A DNA stretch of 64,000 nucleotides from Carettochelys insculpta (Eukaryota; Chordata; Testudines; Carettochelyidae). The translations under genes and the position numbers were made by a program. This document shows positions 35,116 to 46,890 of the stretch, in pieces. Under the pieces are notes generated by a model. The model was not told the DNA's origin and did no database searches. It worked only from the letters and a program-made list of their open reading frames with translations. The stretch's first letter is position 1. Each line of letters opens with the position of its first letter. The stretch spans positions 31,278,598 through 31,342,597 of the forward strand of contig NC_134138.1 in NCBI RefSeq assembly GCF_033958435.1, given 5' to 3'.

Positions 35116-36571
35116 GAATTTGCTGTCCTTACATAGAGGTATGATAAGTTGCTGAGAAATCTGAAAGTCAAGCCAAGACTTGAGCAGAATGCACGACTCG
35201 AAACAGTTTGGCAAATGTGTAGGCTTCATCCAAATTTGGCTGGCTGAAAGCTGATGTAGATTTAGTTTATACCATTACCATTTTCTTTCAAGTGCTTCTG
35301 CTATCCTGGTTACCTGGCAGCTAGTTTCCTTAGTTCCTTTGCTTGATGACCTTAGAGGAGGCTTTCAATAGGTTTTCTGGGCTTGAAAAATGACTTTTGA
35401 GTGTAATAACATTAAGATGACCTTGTTTTACATTTCACGTACACCATCTGCTAATAGGATCCATTATTTTCAGTTGTGGCAGAGTACTTAGTGAAATGCC
35501 AGTCCAGCAATTGGCAATCAGTAACATTCCAGAGTTTTCAAGATTTTTTCTCCTCTGTTGCAATTGGTAAGCACAAGATACACTGTAAATTCTTAATTTT
35601 CTTTTATCCTCATATTGCAGAGAAGGAAGTTAGTGTGGGACTCGGAACTTGCTATGTAGGACATTAATCAGGATTAGGAAAAGTTTCAAAAATATACTCA
35701 TTTACAACTACTTAATTGGCTAAAATACTGATATGATTAATATGTTTTTTCAATGTTCAGAAATTAAAGTAATTAGCACCAAGTAGCTGGGCTTACTGTC
35801 ACTCCTGCTTCCTAGATGATGTCCAGAGAGTGCCTGCAAAGATGAACTTGTTGTCTGTAGGCTCTCTAGACAGACTCATAAGAATAATGCATGTATTTAC
35901 TCAGGAGAGCCACTTAAGGTAAAGTATTTTGGTTGCTTATTCAGTGAAAGAGCAAAATAAACAAATAAACACATTGAATGAATGAGCAAAAAAGATCTTG
36001 TAATGGAGTTAATCACAAAGGGAGTGGCTGTTATTTTCTGTTTTCCTTAATTCCATCAATTCCCCTTTAAATTAAAGGCAGAGATGTTCCACTGAACATC
36101 AGTGAAACATTAAGGATTGAAATAACAGTGATAGATGAAGACATAATGAGCCAAATCCTGTGGAATAGCTGCAATTCCCACTGACTTCAGTGGATCAGGC
36201 CCAGCAAATTTTGCATACAGTTTTTGCTGGACTACTTTTAGCAAGAGGAACCAACCCTCTGCAGGGGAGTCAGTCCACCCAAATTACCCCACCACCCCCA
36301 AAACACTTCTCAAAGCCAGCTTCCTTCCCTGAATTTGGTGCTCTTAAAACCCCAAAGCAATGTTAAACCCTAATGATAGGATGGTGCTTTTCAATCTCAG
36401 AGTTATCAAAAACAGCTTTGCCAGAGAAACAAAAATTTCAGTTTTGCATATCAGAAAAAAAAGTGTAACCAGCTCACTGGAATCATGTTTCTTTAAAACA
36501 AGAATTAGTTGCTGAAAAGCTTCATTATACCGTAGTTTAGCAACCAATTGACTCACTCTACCCCTGTATCC

Positions 36572-36997
36572 ACATGAGCCCCTTCCTTTCGGAAGGGGCA
36601 TGTTAATGAGCGGGTTTGAAAGATGCTAAGGAGGTGCTTCCCTGAATATGCAGCACCTCATTAGCATAATGGCAGTCACGGCGATTCAGAAGTGTGGCTT
36701 TTGAATCGCACTCCACCCGTAGAGACAGGGACCTTCCAAAAGAACCCCCCAGTTTTTGAAAGCCCCTTCTTCTTCACATTAGATAGGAAGAAGGGGCTTT
36801 CAAAAACTGGGGGGTCCTTTTGGAAGGTCCCCGTCTCCATGGGCAGTACACGATTTGAAAGCCGCACTTTCGAATTGCTGTGGTTGCCATTATGCTAATG
36901 AGGTGCTGCGTATTCAGGGCAGTGACTCATTAGCACCTTTCAAACCCTCTCATTAACATGCCCCTTCTCAAAGGAAGGGGCTCGTGTAGACCTAGCC
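36572..36997. mobile_element. Palindromic MITE, family A
   Basis: The arms GAGCCCCTTCCTTTCGGAAG and CCTTCTCAAAGGAAGGGGCTC are inverse, as are the long blocks around the centre (GAAAGCCCCTTCTTC and GAAGAAGGGGCTTTC near 36757-36800). The right end is CGTGTAGACCTAGCC; the left tip is diverged. Contains ATTAGCATAATG and CTAATGAGGTGCTG as in the family. Confidence 0.7.
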
Positions 36998-37403
36998 TAC
37001 ATGTTTAGTGCTGATGGCATACAAGCCATAGTGTCTCATACACCAAGTTAAATGGCTAAAAGGCATTCCTATTGGATACATTTTAAAATGTTTGCATTTC
37101 ATGCTCGTTGAATATCTGAGTCTGTATGGTGTGATTCTGATGAGCAATGATCACATGCTCTTTCTGTGGCACAGCTGTTGAGGAGGGGAATAAAAAAAAA
37201 TAATTACACCATTTGCCTAATGCATTACAACTGAATCCTGGAGAAAAGCAGTAATTCACTTAACCATTCGGGAAATGAAAAATTTGACCCTGCATGGAGT
37301 GTACTGAAACTTTATACTCTCTTGTTAAAGACCTTCTAGTACCTAAAGATCCAAGGCATGGCCCTGCTTTATGGTGACTTCCACTGCCACTTCTGCTCAT
37401 TAG

Positions 37404-38085
37404 AGCTGTGTCTACACGTGCACGCTACTTCAAAGTAGCGGCACTAACTTTGAAATAGTGCCCGTCGCGGATACACGTGTCGGGCACTATTTCGAAGTTA
37501 ACTTTGACGTTAGGCGGCAAGACGTCGAAGTCGCTAACCTCATGAGGGGATCGGAATAGTGCCCTACTTCGACGTTCAACGTCGAAGTAGGGACCGTGTA
37601 GACGATCTGCGTCCCACAACGTCGAAATCGCTGGGTCCTCCATGGCGGCCATCAGCTGGGGGGTTGAGAGATGCTCTCTCTCCAGCCCCTGCGGGGCTCT
37701 ATGGTCACCGTGGGCAGCAGCCCTTAGCCCAGGGCTTCTGGCTGCTTCTGCGGCAGCTGGGGATCCATGCTGCAGGCACAGGGTCTGCAACCAGTTGTCA
37801 GCTCTGTGTATCTTGTGTTGTTTAGTGCAACTGTGTCTGGGAGGGGCCCTTTAAGGGAGCGGCTTGCTGTTGAGTCCGCCCTGTGACCCTGTCTGCAGCT
37901 GTGCCTGGCACCCTTATTTCGATGTGTGCTACTTTGGCGTGTAGACGTACCCTCGCAGCGCCTATTTCGATGTGGTGCCGCGCAACGTCGAAGTTGAACA
38001 TCGACGTTGCCAGCCCTGGAGGATGTGTAGACGTTATTCATCGAAATAGCCTATTTCGATGTTGGCTTCACGTGTAGACGTAGCC
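37404..38085 (-). mobile_element. MITE, family F (about 0.7 kb), inverted relative to 42564-43274
   Basis: It starts AGCTGTGTCTACACGTGCAC and ends TTCACGTGTAGACGTAGCC. TAG flanks both ends (37401-37403 and 38086-38088). It is not fully palindromic: short inverted subterminal blocks (TATTTCGA, AACGTCGA) surround a unique GC-rich middle. Minus-strand frames here read almost identically to plus-strand frames of the copy at 42564, because the DNA itself is alike. I treat neither as a gene. CpG content is high, suggesting youth. Confidence 0.75.
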
Positions 38086-38939
38086 TAGGAGTGGTATACA
38101 AAGGGTGAACTGGGTGAGGGGTGCGGGGTGGGGCGGAGAAGGTCATTGGTTGTTGAATGCTGCGTAATTGTTAGAATTCAGGAAGAGTAGTAAAGCGGTG
38201 GTGACATTTGGTCACAAGAGGCTTTTCCCCTCCCTCCCCTCTTCCTGTTTGGCCATCAAACCAGTTGTACAGGAGGAACAAATCTCTCTATGATGTCACA
38301 AGGCAGGTGTGGTGCACTCCTGGGAAGGGCAGGACTGCCTGCTCTGAGAACAGAGATTTTAATAACATAAGCCTGGAAACCTTGCTTCCTTCCTTCCTGC
38401 AGTCCATGTGCTCATAGATCCTGAGAACTGTTAATTAGTGATGTCATGGTTTTGGGCGTAGTCAGTTTCTTTGCTACATGCCATTTTTTATGCTGTAATT
38501 TTTCCAGCCTTATTTTACTTGAGTGGGAGCTCTGAATAGGAAAAGAACAGAAGATTTCCTTGGAGAATGTCTGCACTGAGTAATCCTTGAGAAAATTGCC
38601 TTTTGGTTCAGGCAGCAACCCCCATAGTTCTAAAAAGTGGTCTCGGTGGGTACTGGATGCTGTTGTAAGAATGCTCTTTAAATGAAGGAATGGATGAAAT
38701 CAGACACAGTCAGCTGAATTCGGTTTTCAAATTCTATTTTTGTTTGTTTAGATTCATAAAGTAGTGGTACCGCTTGCGCTATATTGCTGATTTCTTTGTT
38801 ATATTGGCAGATCAAGTTGGAGGGCCTGGTCTTGTATTTCACGCACAGCTAAAATGTTCACTAAAGTCTTCCGTTAAAGGATATCTAGATTAGCTTGATG
38901 TTAGAGAGGAGCATGGGAAAGTGCTCTAAAGTAAGGGAA

Positions 38940-39135
38940 GGTGGATGATACAATGGAACTGTCCCAGTACTTTAGTGTGCTGGGTTCATGTCCCTAGTCT
39001 GCCACTCTTTGTAACCTTAGGTGAGTCACTTAGCCACTTTGTGCCTCAATTCTCCGCCTGTAAAATGGGGAAAACAGTACTTGCCTACCTCAAATGGTTA
39101 AAGATTTGTGAGCACAAGTGCTACAATAATGGTAG
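38940..39135 (+). mobile_element. MIR-like SINE
   Basis: The order tgctgggttcatgtccctag, tctgccactctttgtaacct, gtgagtcacttagccacttt, gtgcctcaattctcc, ctgtaaaatggggaaaacag, tacttgcctacctcaaatgg and tgtgagcacaagtgctacaa follows the MIR consensus. It lies only about 175 bp upstream of a coding exon. Confidence 0.75.
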
Positions 39136-39310
39136 CCATATAAGTCCGAAAGACAGACAGGAATTGAGTCAAGAGTTATCTAGGCCCCGCTTTGTGCTTT
39201 TGCCCTTAAATTGCTGTATGATTGTCTTTCCTCCCCCCGTTCCCACCACCACACTGGGTGTTTGGATAATTCTACAGTACAGTTAATAATATCTCATTTT
39301 TTTTCCACAG

Positions 39311-40440
39311 GTTACTTTAGGTGGAACATTTATTGGCATTGGACGAAAAACTCCAGATTGCCAAGGCAACACCAAGTACTTCCGCTGCAAATTCTGCAAT
39401 TTCACCTATATGGGCAACTCATCAAACGAACTAGAGCAACACTTCTTACAGACTCATCCAAACAAAATGAAAGCAGCCCTTCCCGCCTCTGAATCTGGGA
39501 AATCTTCAGAGAAAAACTCCAATAAATCCAGTCCTACTCTTCGATCATGTAATTCTGGAGACTTGGGGAAGTGGCAGGACAAAATCACTGTAAAAGCAGG
39601 AGACAACACACCAGTTGGATACTCAGTGCCCATCAAACCCATAGATTCTTCCAGACAAAATGGTACAGATGCCACCAGTTACTACTGGTGTAAATTTTGC
39701 AGTTTCAGCTGTGAATCAGCCAGCTCTCTCAAACTATTAGAACATTACAGCAAACAGCATGGGACAAACCAGTCAGGAAGCATTCATCCAGATCTAAATG
39801 ATAAACTTTCTAGGGGATCTGTCATTAATCAGAATGACCTAGCCAAAAATGCAGATGGGGAACAATTAGCAAAGACAGAAAAGGGCTCTAGTGCGGTGAA
39901 AAAGAAAGACTTCTCTAGCAAGGGGGCAGAGGATAAAGTTGTGACAAGCTATAACTGCCAGTTCTGTGACTTTAGGTACTCAAAGAGCCATGGCCCAGAA
40001 GTAATAGTGGTGGGCCCTCTTCTCCGTCATTATCAGCAACTACACAACATTCACAAATGTACCATTAAACACTGTCAGTTTTGTCCCCGAGGCCTCTGCA
40101 GCCCTGAAAAGCACCTTGGAGATATTACTTATCCGTTTGCTTGCAGAAAAAGTAATTGTTCCCATTGTGCTCTCCTGCTGTTGCATTTATCTCCTGGGGT
40201 GACAGGAAGCTCCAGAGTCAAACACCAGTGCCATCAGTGCTCATTCTCCACCCCTGATGTAGATGTTCTCCTGCTTCATTATGAGAATATGCATGAAGCC
40301 CAGACATCGGATGTCAAACAAGAAGCAAATACCCTGCAAGGGATGGATGGGCCACTGACTCTCAAAGAGAACAAAGAACACTCGTGTACCAAATGTGACT
40401 TTATTACCCAGCTGGAAGAAGAGATTTCCCGACACTACAG
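39311..40440 (+). CDS. TRPS1: TRPS1 coding exon carrying fingers 2-5 and most of finger 6 (codons 310-686; exon 4 in human numbering)
   Basis: The acceptor CCACAG ends at 39310 and the exon reads [20 protein letters not shown] onward in the frame left open by the previous exon. The fingers visible are 333-358 (C335, C338, H353, H358), 433-459 (C436, C439, H454, H459), 525-554 (C525, C528, H549, H554), 616-637 (C616, C619, H632, H637), and a sixth that starts at C668 and C671 with H684 and needs H689 from the next exon. Between the third and fourth of these lies a Cys/His-rich stretch, residues 556-595, with extra CxxC pairs. A VKQE motif (psi-K-x-E type) lies just after finger 5. The exon ends in phase 2 (two bases of codon 686) at a strong donor, CAG|GTACAG. 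The finger positions equal those I know for human TRPS1, so no indel separates them. The frame is open throughout. Confidence 0.97.
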
Positions 40441-40637
40441 GTACAGTAAATTTTAAAATTACATACAGTCAGACACAAAACAAACCCCAAACTCTTCTAT
40501 GAAATGTTATAGTTTGAGATTTGGTCAGCTGTTTTCCATCAGAAATGCTTCTAACTACTCTCTGCCAGAAATCTGACACCTTCATTTATGCAGGGATTGC
40601 AAATGATTTTCTTCACAAGACTGACTGTAGATCTATT

Positions 40638-40774
40638 AAGTTCCTTTTTTTGTAAAAAAAGATGTGCCGGTACTGAGATGGCTCCCCGCCACTTCCTTTC
40701 ACCAATCCCATGGCTGAGGCTGCTGAGGTGCCGGTACTGAGTACCAGCAAGTACTGTCACAAAAAAGAGGACTG
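40638..40774. mobile_element. Short hAT-like MITE
   Basis: AGTTCCTTTTTTTGT and ACAAAAAAGAGGACT are diverged inverse ends. The inside carries GTGCCGGTACTGAG twice, as in the related element at 16529. Flanks GATCTATT and GGTCTATT agree at seven of eight bases. Confidence 0.5.
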
Positions 40775-41394
40775 GGTCTATTTATTTCATGCTTTATAAT
40801 AGTATATTCTTCTTAACTACCTTTTTGTAGTATTTTCTGTCCCTAGTTACAACAGTACAATAATTAAGATCATTCTACTGTTGTTTGCTATTTCATTAAA
40901 ACTCAGACAAGGCATCCTTTCATCTCTTGATGTCAAGATACACACAAGATACTTCTCTGGATGATTATTTTTATGTTGTTGGTCTACAGTGTCATTATAT
41001 TTATTTTTAAGTGTTAGCATTCCTAACTGAGCCAGTCTCCCAATTGATTCGGACACAATATGCTTATGGCAGTCAATTCCTGATCAACCTTCGGAGTGAG
41101 TGCTCAGCTGTTGGCAATTGATTTCAGTGGAGTTATGCCACTTTACATCATCTGAGAATTTTGCCTTCTGATTTTAAAAGAACAATTTGTTATATTATAC
41201 GTTTTGCAAAAAATAATTTAAATATTAAGAAAATAATGTTAAAGATATTGAATGATCAAAGAGTTAGTGACAACCACAGCCTTAAAGGATCTTTGCGTAG
41301 AAACTATATAGAGTGATGACAAAAGAAGATCCAGTCTCAAACCTCTCTTGAATGTCTGAGAGCTTGGGGTGCATTGACTAGATTCTAAGGCGTA

Positions 41395-41557
41395 GAGGGT
41401 GTGTCAACAGAGCAAATTGATTTTGATATAATGGCTGCTATTTCTAAATAACTTTGCAAGCATCTATGCAATGCAACTGCTATTTTGAAATACTTTCAAA
41501 ATAGTGAATGCCTTATTTCAAATTTGGTAAACCTCATTGCATGAGGAATAGTGCATA
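41395..41557. mobile_element. Truncated MITE, family D related
   Basis: In reverse orientation this matches the right half of the element at 12352-12741 (CTCATGCAATGAGG, CTATTTTGAAAGTATTTC, GATGCTTGCAAAGTTATTT). It stops where the CR1 copy starts. Confidence 0.5.
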
Positions 41558-42532
41558 TGTCATAAGAATGGCCACACTGGGTCAGACCAGAGGTCCATCT
41601 AGCTCAGTATCCTGTCTTCTGACAGAGGCCAATGCCTGATGCCCCAGAGAAAATAAATAGAACAGTTAATCATGAACGCTAGCCTTCTCCTGACATCCAT
41701 TTCCAACCTCTGAGAAACAGAGGCTCGGGACAGCATTCCTACTTATCCTGGCTGATATCCATTGATGGACTTAACCTCTATGAATTTATCTAGGTTTTTT
41801 TTTTTTTTTAACCCTGTGAAAGTCTTGGTCTTCACAACCTCTTCTGGCAATGAGTTCCATGGTCTTAGCATGTTCTGTGTGCAGAAGAACTTCCTTTTGT
41901 TAGTTTTAAGCCTGCTACCTATTAAAATCATTTGGTGACCCCTAGTTCTTTTGTTATGGGAACAAATAAGTAACTTTTCCTTATTCACTTTTTCCACAAC
42001 AGTCATGATTTTATATGCCTCTATCACATTCCCCCTTAATCTCCTTTTTCCTAAGGTGAAGAGCCCCATTTTTTTAAATCCTTCTTCGTATGGCTCCCAT
42101 CCCAAACCCCTAATCATTTTTGTTGCTCTTTTCTGAACCTTTTCCAATACCAACATATCTTTTTTGAGATGAGGTGACCACATCTGTAGCAATATTCAAG
42201 ATGTGGATGTACCATGGATTTATATAGAGGCAATATGTTATTCTCTGTCTTATTCTGTATCCGTTTTGAATGATTCCTAGCATTCTGTTTGCCTTCTTGA
42301 CTGCTGCAGCACACTGAGTGGAAGTTTTCAGAGAACTCTCCACAACGACTCCAAGATCCTTCGCTTGAGTGGTTATAGCTATATTGGTCCCCGTTATGTT
42401 GTATGCATAGGTTGGATTGTTTTTCTTGATGTGCATTATTTTACCTTTATCAACATTAAAATTCATTTGCCATTTTGTTGTCCAATCATTTAGTTTTGTG
42501 AGGTCTTTTTAAAGCTCTTCACAGTCTGCTTT

Positions 42533-42535
<3 letters not shown>
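41558..42535 (-). mobile_element. CR1 LINE, antisense, C-terminal ORF2 plus 3' region
   Basis: The minus-strand frames at 41743-42192 and 42110-42466 contain MWSPHLKKDMLVLEKVQKRA, then the KRRLRGNVIEAYKIM block and PWNSLPEEVV, which is the end of the CR1 reverse-transcriptase ORF. The 3' end, on the minus strand, is the CTAGATGGACCTC..GGTCTGACCCAGTGTGGCC text at 41566-41603. A frame change lies near 42110-42190 and the element is 5'-truncated at about 42535, at the TC microsatellite. Confidence 0.85.

Positions 42536-42563
<28 letters not shown>
42536..42563. repeat. (TC)n microsatellite
   Basis: A perfect run of about 14 TC units lies between the truncated CR1 and the family F MITE. Confidence 0.95.
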
Positions 42564-42565
<2 letters not shown>

Positions 42566-43274
42566 CTATGTCTACACGTGAAGCCTACATCGAAGTAGCC
42601 TATTTTGATGTGGCGACATTGAAATAGGCTATTTCGATGAATAACGTCTACACGTCCTCCAGGGCTGGCAACGTCGATGTTGAACATCGACGTTGCGCAG
42701 CATCACATCGAAATAGGCGCTGCGAGGGAACGTCTACACGCCAAAGTAGCACACATCGAAATAAGGGTGCCAGGCACAGCTGCAGACAGGGTCACAGGGC
42801 GGACTCAACAGCAAGCCGCTCCCTTAAAGGGCCCCTCCCAGACACAGTTGCACTAAACAACACAAGATCCACAGAGCCGACAACTGGTTGCAGACCCTGT
42901 GCATGCAGCATGGATCCCCAGCTGCAGCAGCAGCAGCCAGAAGCCCTGGGCTAAGGGCTGCTGCCCACGGTGACCATAAAGCCCCGCAGGGGCTGGAGAG
43001 AGAGCGTCTCTCAACCTCTCAGCTGATGGCTGCCATGGCGGACCCCGCAATTTCGAAGTTGCGGGACGCGCAACGACTACACGGTCCCTACTTCGACGTT
43101 GAACGTTGAAGTAGGGCGCTATTCCCATCCCCTCATGGGGTTAGCGGCTTCGACGTCTCGCCACCTAACGTCGGTGTTAACATCGAAATAGCGCCCAACA
43201 CGTGTAGCCGTGACGGGCGCTATTTCGAAGTTAGTGCCGCTACTTTGAAGTAGCGTGCACGTGTAGACACGGCT
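42564..43274 (+). mobile_element. MITE, family F (about 0.7 kb), opposite orientation to 37404-38085
   Basis: It starts GGCTATGTCTACACGTGAAG and ends GTGCACGTGTAGACACGGCT. The interior (for example GCGGACTCAACAGCAAGCCG, CTCCCTTAAAGGGCCCCTCC, ATGGATCCCCAGCTGC) is the reverse complement of the middle of the first copy with few changes, including a CAG/CTG run of varying length. Flanking TCT and TGT differ at one base. CpG-rich. Confidence 0.75.
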
Positions 43275-43294
43275 TGTATGTATATATATTTCAA

Positions 43295-43538
43295 AATAGG
43301 GGCTGTGTAGACAGGGAATAGGGGCTTATTTAGAAATGAAGCTGCTGTTTAGGAATAGTATATCAGATTAGAGCCTCTGGAACAGTGCTTCCAGGGGCTC
43401 TAATCCAAAACAGACTCTATTTGCTTATTTTTGGGCTTCATTGTAGTGTAAATGCATTATTCATGAATAGCTTATTTTGGAATAATAACTCCAGAATAAG
43501 ATATTCCAGAACAACTCTGTAGTGTTGACATACCCTGA
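43295..43538. mobile_element. Palindromic MITE, family D related
   Basis: GGATTAGAGCC..TCTGGAAC and its inverse (GGCTCTAATCC) form the centre near 43385-43412. The right end reads AACTCTGTAGTGTTGACATACC, like the family D terminus. The left end is GGGGCTGTGTAGACAGGGAA. Confidence 0.55.
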
Positions 43539-45303
43539 GAAAGTAACAAAGGCATACTGTGGTATAGTGCTTTAATAGAACTTAAAACGGGCATCTGAAC
43601 ATTGCCCCACAGAGGGCCGCATTGCCAATAAGTTGTGAGCCCATAAAAAATGGAGTAGACTGCTCATCTTTGACTTGGGGCTGTAGCCTGTGGAGACTAC
43701 AGTTCCCAGCATGCAATGCTTGATTTTTTTACATGACTGGGCCACAGGGATGTAGTGGCAATTAATTGGTTAATGCTTGTAAACTGCTTTGAAGATGAAG
43801 TGTGGCATCAAGTACTAGATATTATTAACAGGTCAGCTTTAAGACATGTTGTATAACTCAGTCAGTAGCACTTCGTATGCTGCTGGGGCACAGTGTGATT
43901 TTTAAATATATTAAAGGTTTTATTTTTAGCTATTATGTTCATTAGAATGGCTCTGCTACTGAGACAAAAATGTTGCAACTGGTAATTTAAATTTTTAAGA
44001 AGCATGCTTGATTAAAATGCCCAAATCAAAAGGGAAAAAAAGTAGGGAAAGACACAAAATTTTCAAAACTGAATGTCTTAAGTTAGGCACCTAAATCCAG
44101 TGGCCTAATTTAAAAAAAAAATGCTGAGTACCTAGCAACTTCTGCCAGTGTCAGTGATTTAGTCAAAGGACAAAATATGGACTTGGGTACCTAAAATTAG
44201 GCTCCTTTGTTTGAAAAGCTTGGAAGTAATGTTTTAAGCTTTTGCTTCACCACATCCTCCTGTACTTTGTAGATGTCCTATAATAGAACCACAGCTCCCT
44301 GCTCTCAACATTTTCCAATTTCAGACATATTTCACTCTTTAAAATTTGTGTTCTTCCTTTTTTTTGTTCCTTCTATAACATCACATGTCTGTAGTTTCAT
44401 TCTAAGAGAGGATTTAGAACTAATATATATACTCTATTAAGTTTAAGACCTAAAATGATTATCTGTAGGATAAAAATGTTATTTTAATATCTGTTATATT
44501 TTGACCTACTATAGTGGTGTTGAATGGGAACTGAAAGATTGCCACACTTGTGGCTGGTGTTTTTCTGTATTTGCCTCTGCCCCCTCCCCGACCAGGGTCC
44601 CCCAGACCCTCCTTCTTCTAAATAAATGCCCTCCCCCAGAGCCAGGCTCCCCTGCCCCCCACCATAAATAAATGTCGGTGACTCATCAGAGCCGCTACAT
44701 GCTTCTCCAATCAGGGGTGGGACATGTGCATGGGCAGGCAGCACTCGTGCAGCTCTAGGGAGAGCCACATTTAAAGGCTTCAAGAGCCACGTGTGGCTCC
44801 AGAGCTGAATCACCAAACCGCGGTGTCCCCTTTGCCAGATGTGGCAAGTGGCGAATGGTGAATGGGAACCATATTGGACACCACTGATCAAGTAGGAAGG
44901 TAGCATGTGGCTATCCCAATTGGAAAGGGAGCCATGTTATCTAGCACTTGGATAATCAGCACACTGTTAACTGGCAGTCAGAGTGGCTGCTGCAAGGCCA
45001 GGTGCCCTACTAGTGTTGGCTTCCCAGCTGGCGCCAGCTGCCATGGGGAATTCCTCCAGCATAGCGGAGCAGGCTGCCCTGCCTGGGCTGGTAGCAGCAG
45101 GGCAGGCCCCTCAGTCCTTGGGAGCAGGGCCTGCCCCGGCCACATTTGATTAAACAGCAAATTTGATTATCTGGTAATCTCTGCTCTCTAGGATGCTGGA
45201 TAATCAAGCTTCTACTGTATATAAGGGTTTACAACTCCCTGTTCCACCTTCAATGACTAAATTTTAGGGAATTTAATTAATTCTATGCTTCTCTCCTCCC
45301 TTT

Positions 45304-45679
45304 GGCTGTGTCTACACTTGCATTCCTCTTTCAAAAGAGGAATGCAAATGAGGGAAATCAAAATGCAAATGAGGTACAGATTTACATATCTGGTGCCTCA
45401 TTTGCATGCTCTTCTTTCAAAAGAGCTTTTGAAAGAAGAAAAGCAGTGTAGATATGGCTCTTTTGAAAGTAAACCCCATCTTTGAAAGAAACCTTTTTCT
45501 CTTGTTTATGAGAAGAAGGGTTCTTTCAAAGATGGGTTTACTTTTGAAAGGGCTGCTCCTACACTGTTTTTCATCTTTCAAAAGAAGAATATGCAAATGA
45601 GGTGCCAGATTTGTAAATCTGCACCTCTTTTGCATGCTTGGTTTCCCTAATTTGCATGCCTCTTTTGAAAGACACAGCC
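45304..45679. mobile_element. Palindromic MITE, family B
   Basis: It starts GGCTGTGTCTACACTTGCATTC and has the same TGCAAATGAGG, CCCCATCTTTGAAAGAA and inverse blocks as 19201-19609. The right end is shortened by about 14 bases before CACAGCC. Confidence 0.75.
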
Positions 45680-46754
45680 TTGGAGTCTTATAAAGTTGAT
45701 CATGGCTGCACAGGTGAAGAGATACAAATATTTTACAAAAGTTGTAGACTTATTTTCTTGGAATTATTCTTGTATCTGTGAATTTTGTAGCACATATAGG
45801 GTATATCTAGCCTGCAGTTAGGCACTCTTCCACGGCTGTGGCTCAGTTAAACAGCCCCTGAACCCAAGCCGCATAAGCTAAAGCCAAGTAGCACAGGTCA
45901 ACTGTAGGTTTTTAATTATGTTCTAGAGCATATAGTAGTTGATGTAAAGTTTTTATAAATGGGAGAATGGTCTGTGTGACTTCCTCATGCATAAGCAAGA
46001 CTTTATATCCATAAATTGTATATACCATGATGTCATATATTCCATAATGATAGGTATTATTATTATTAGTATATCAAATAATTAGATAGTTACTCTCAGT
46101 TCTACCATTGGTAGGGAAAAATTCAGCAAAGTCTGATGCTGGCAACTTACATACTAAGAATCAGAATCGATCCCAACTATGTGTATCTTTAATTAAGCAT
46201 TGTATGGGAAGAAATAGTGGTTTTTCATTTTCTGTATTTAAATTTACCACTGGCACAGACTGAATGCTGTGCTTAGAAACTGCCTGCATGGTTGAGTCTG
46301 TGAACTCCCATGGATGTGCATCTTCAATGACTATCAAGTATCACATGTTTACACTATGAATTCAGTTTTTTTCTTCATCTCTTGTACTGTACAATATCTT
46401 TTTGTCTGTTTGATTAAATATTATTTTGGTGTCATTGTCTCCAAATATTATCCATTTGCAGTTCAGGCCTTGGCAGCTTTTCATTATTAACAAAAGTATA
46501 ACTTGCAAGACTAATTAGCTTTTCATGTTGTCTCCTTACAGAAATATATACTTAACACCACTCAGTTTTTCCTTCACAGGTAATTTGTAGGCTGTTCAGT
46601 TGAATTCAAAGTTAATGAAACACATTGCACTTCAGTGTAGTTGTGTCTAAACCTGCCTAAGATGTGCTCACCTATACAGATCTCCTAATTGTCCTACATT
46701 TCCTATTGTTTGCAGTCTTTGATTTGTGTTGGTTCCAAGATATTAGAATAGAAA

Positions 46755-46890
46755 AGGTGGCTGAGGTAATCTTTTAGCGGATCAACATCTGTTGGTGAAA
46801 GAACTGTGAACTATGAAAATTTATATCTTTCACCAACAGAATTTGGTCAAATAAAAAATATTACTCCATCTGTCTAGTCTCTCTACATTT
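46755..46890. mobile_element. Penelope-type tail palindrome (short)
   Basis: GGCTGAGGTAATCTTTTAGC..CATCTGTTGGTGAAAGA and TCTTTCACCAACAGAATTTG..TAAAAAATATTACTCCATC are inverse arms around a 30-bp loop. The text is the same tail type as at 30265-30430. Confidence 0.5.

Larger units (their letters stand above)
25356..39310 (+). other. TRPS1: TRPS1 intron between the finger 1 exon and the finger 2-5 exon
   Basis: The donor is GTTGGT at 25356, weaker than the GTRAGT consensus, and the acceptor is TTTTTTTTCCACAG ending at 39310. Splicing keeps the frame (phase 0). The intron contains a Penelope-tail inverted dimer (26650-27145), a smaller one (30265-30430), a MITE (30854-31229), a CR1 fragment (31330-32545), an AT/AC microsatellite (35079-35115), further MITEs (34653-34952, 36572-36997, 37404-38085) and a MIR-like SINE (38940-39135). 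I see no recognisable feature in 25440-26640, 27150-30260, 32550-33970, 35120-36550 or 38090-38930. Confidence 0.85.

Noticed and set aside
37404..43274. Two nearly identical proteins of 105 residues (37724-38041 minus and 42637-42954 plus)
   Set aside because: Both are inside family F MITE copies; protein likeness follows from DNA likeness, and the frames begin in terminal repeat sequence.
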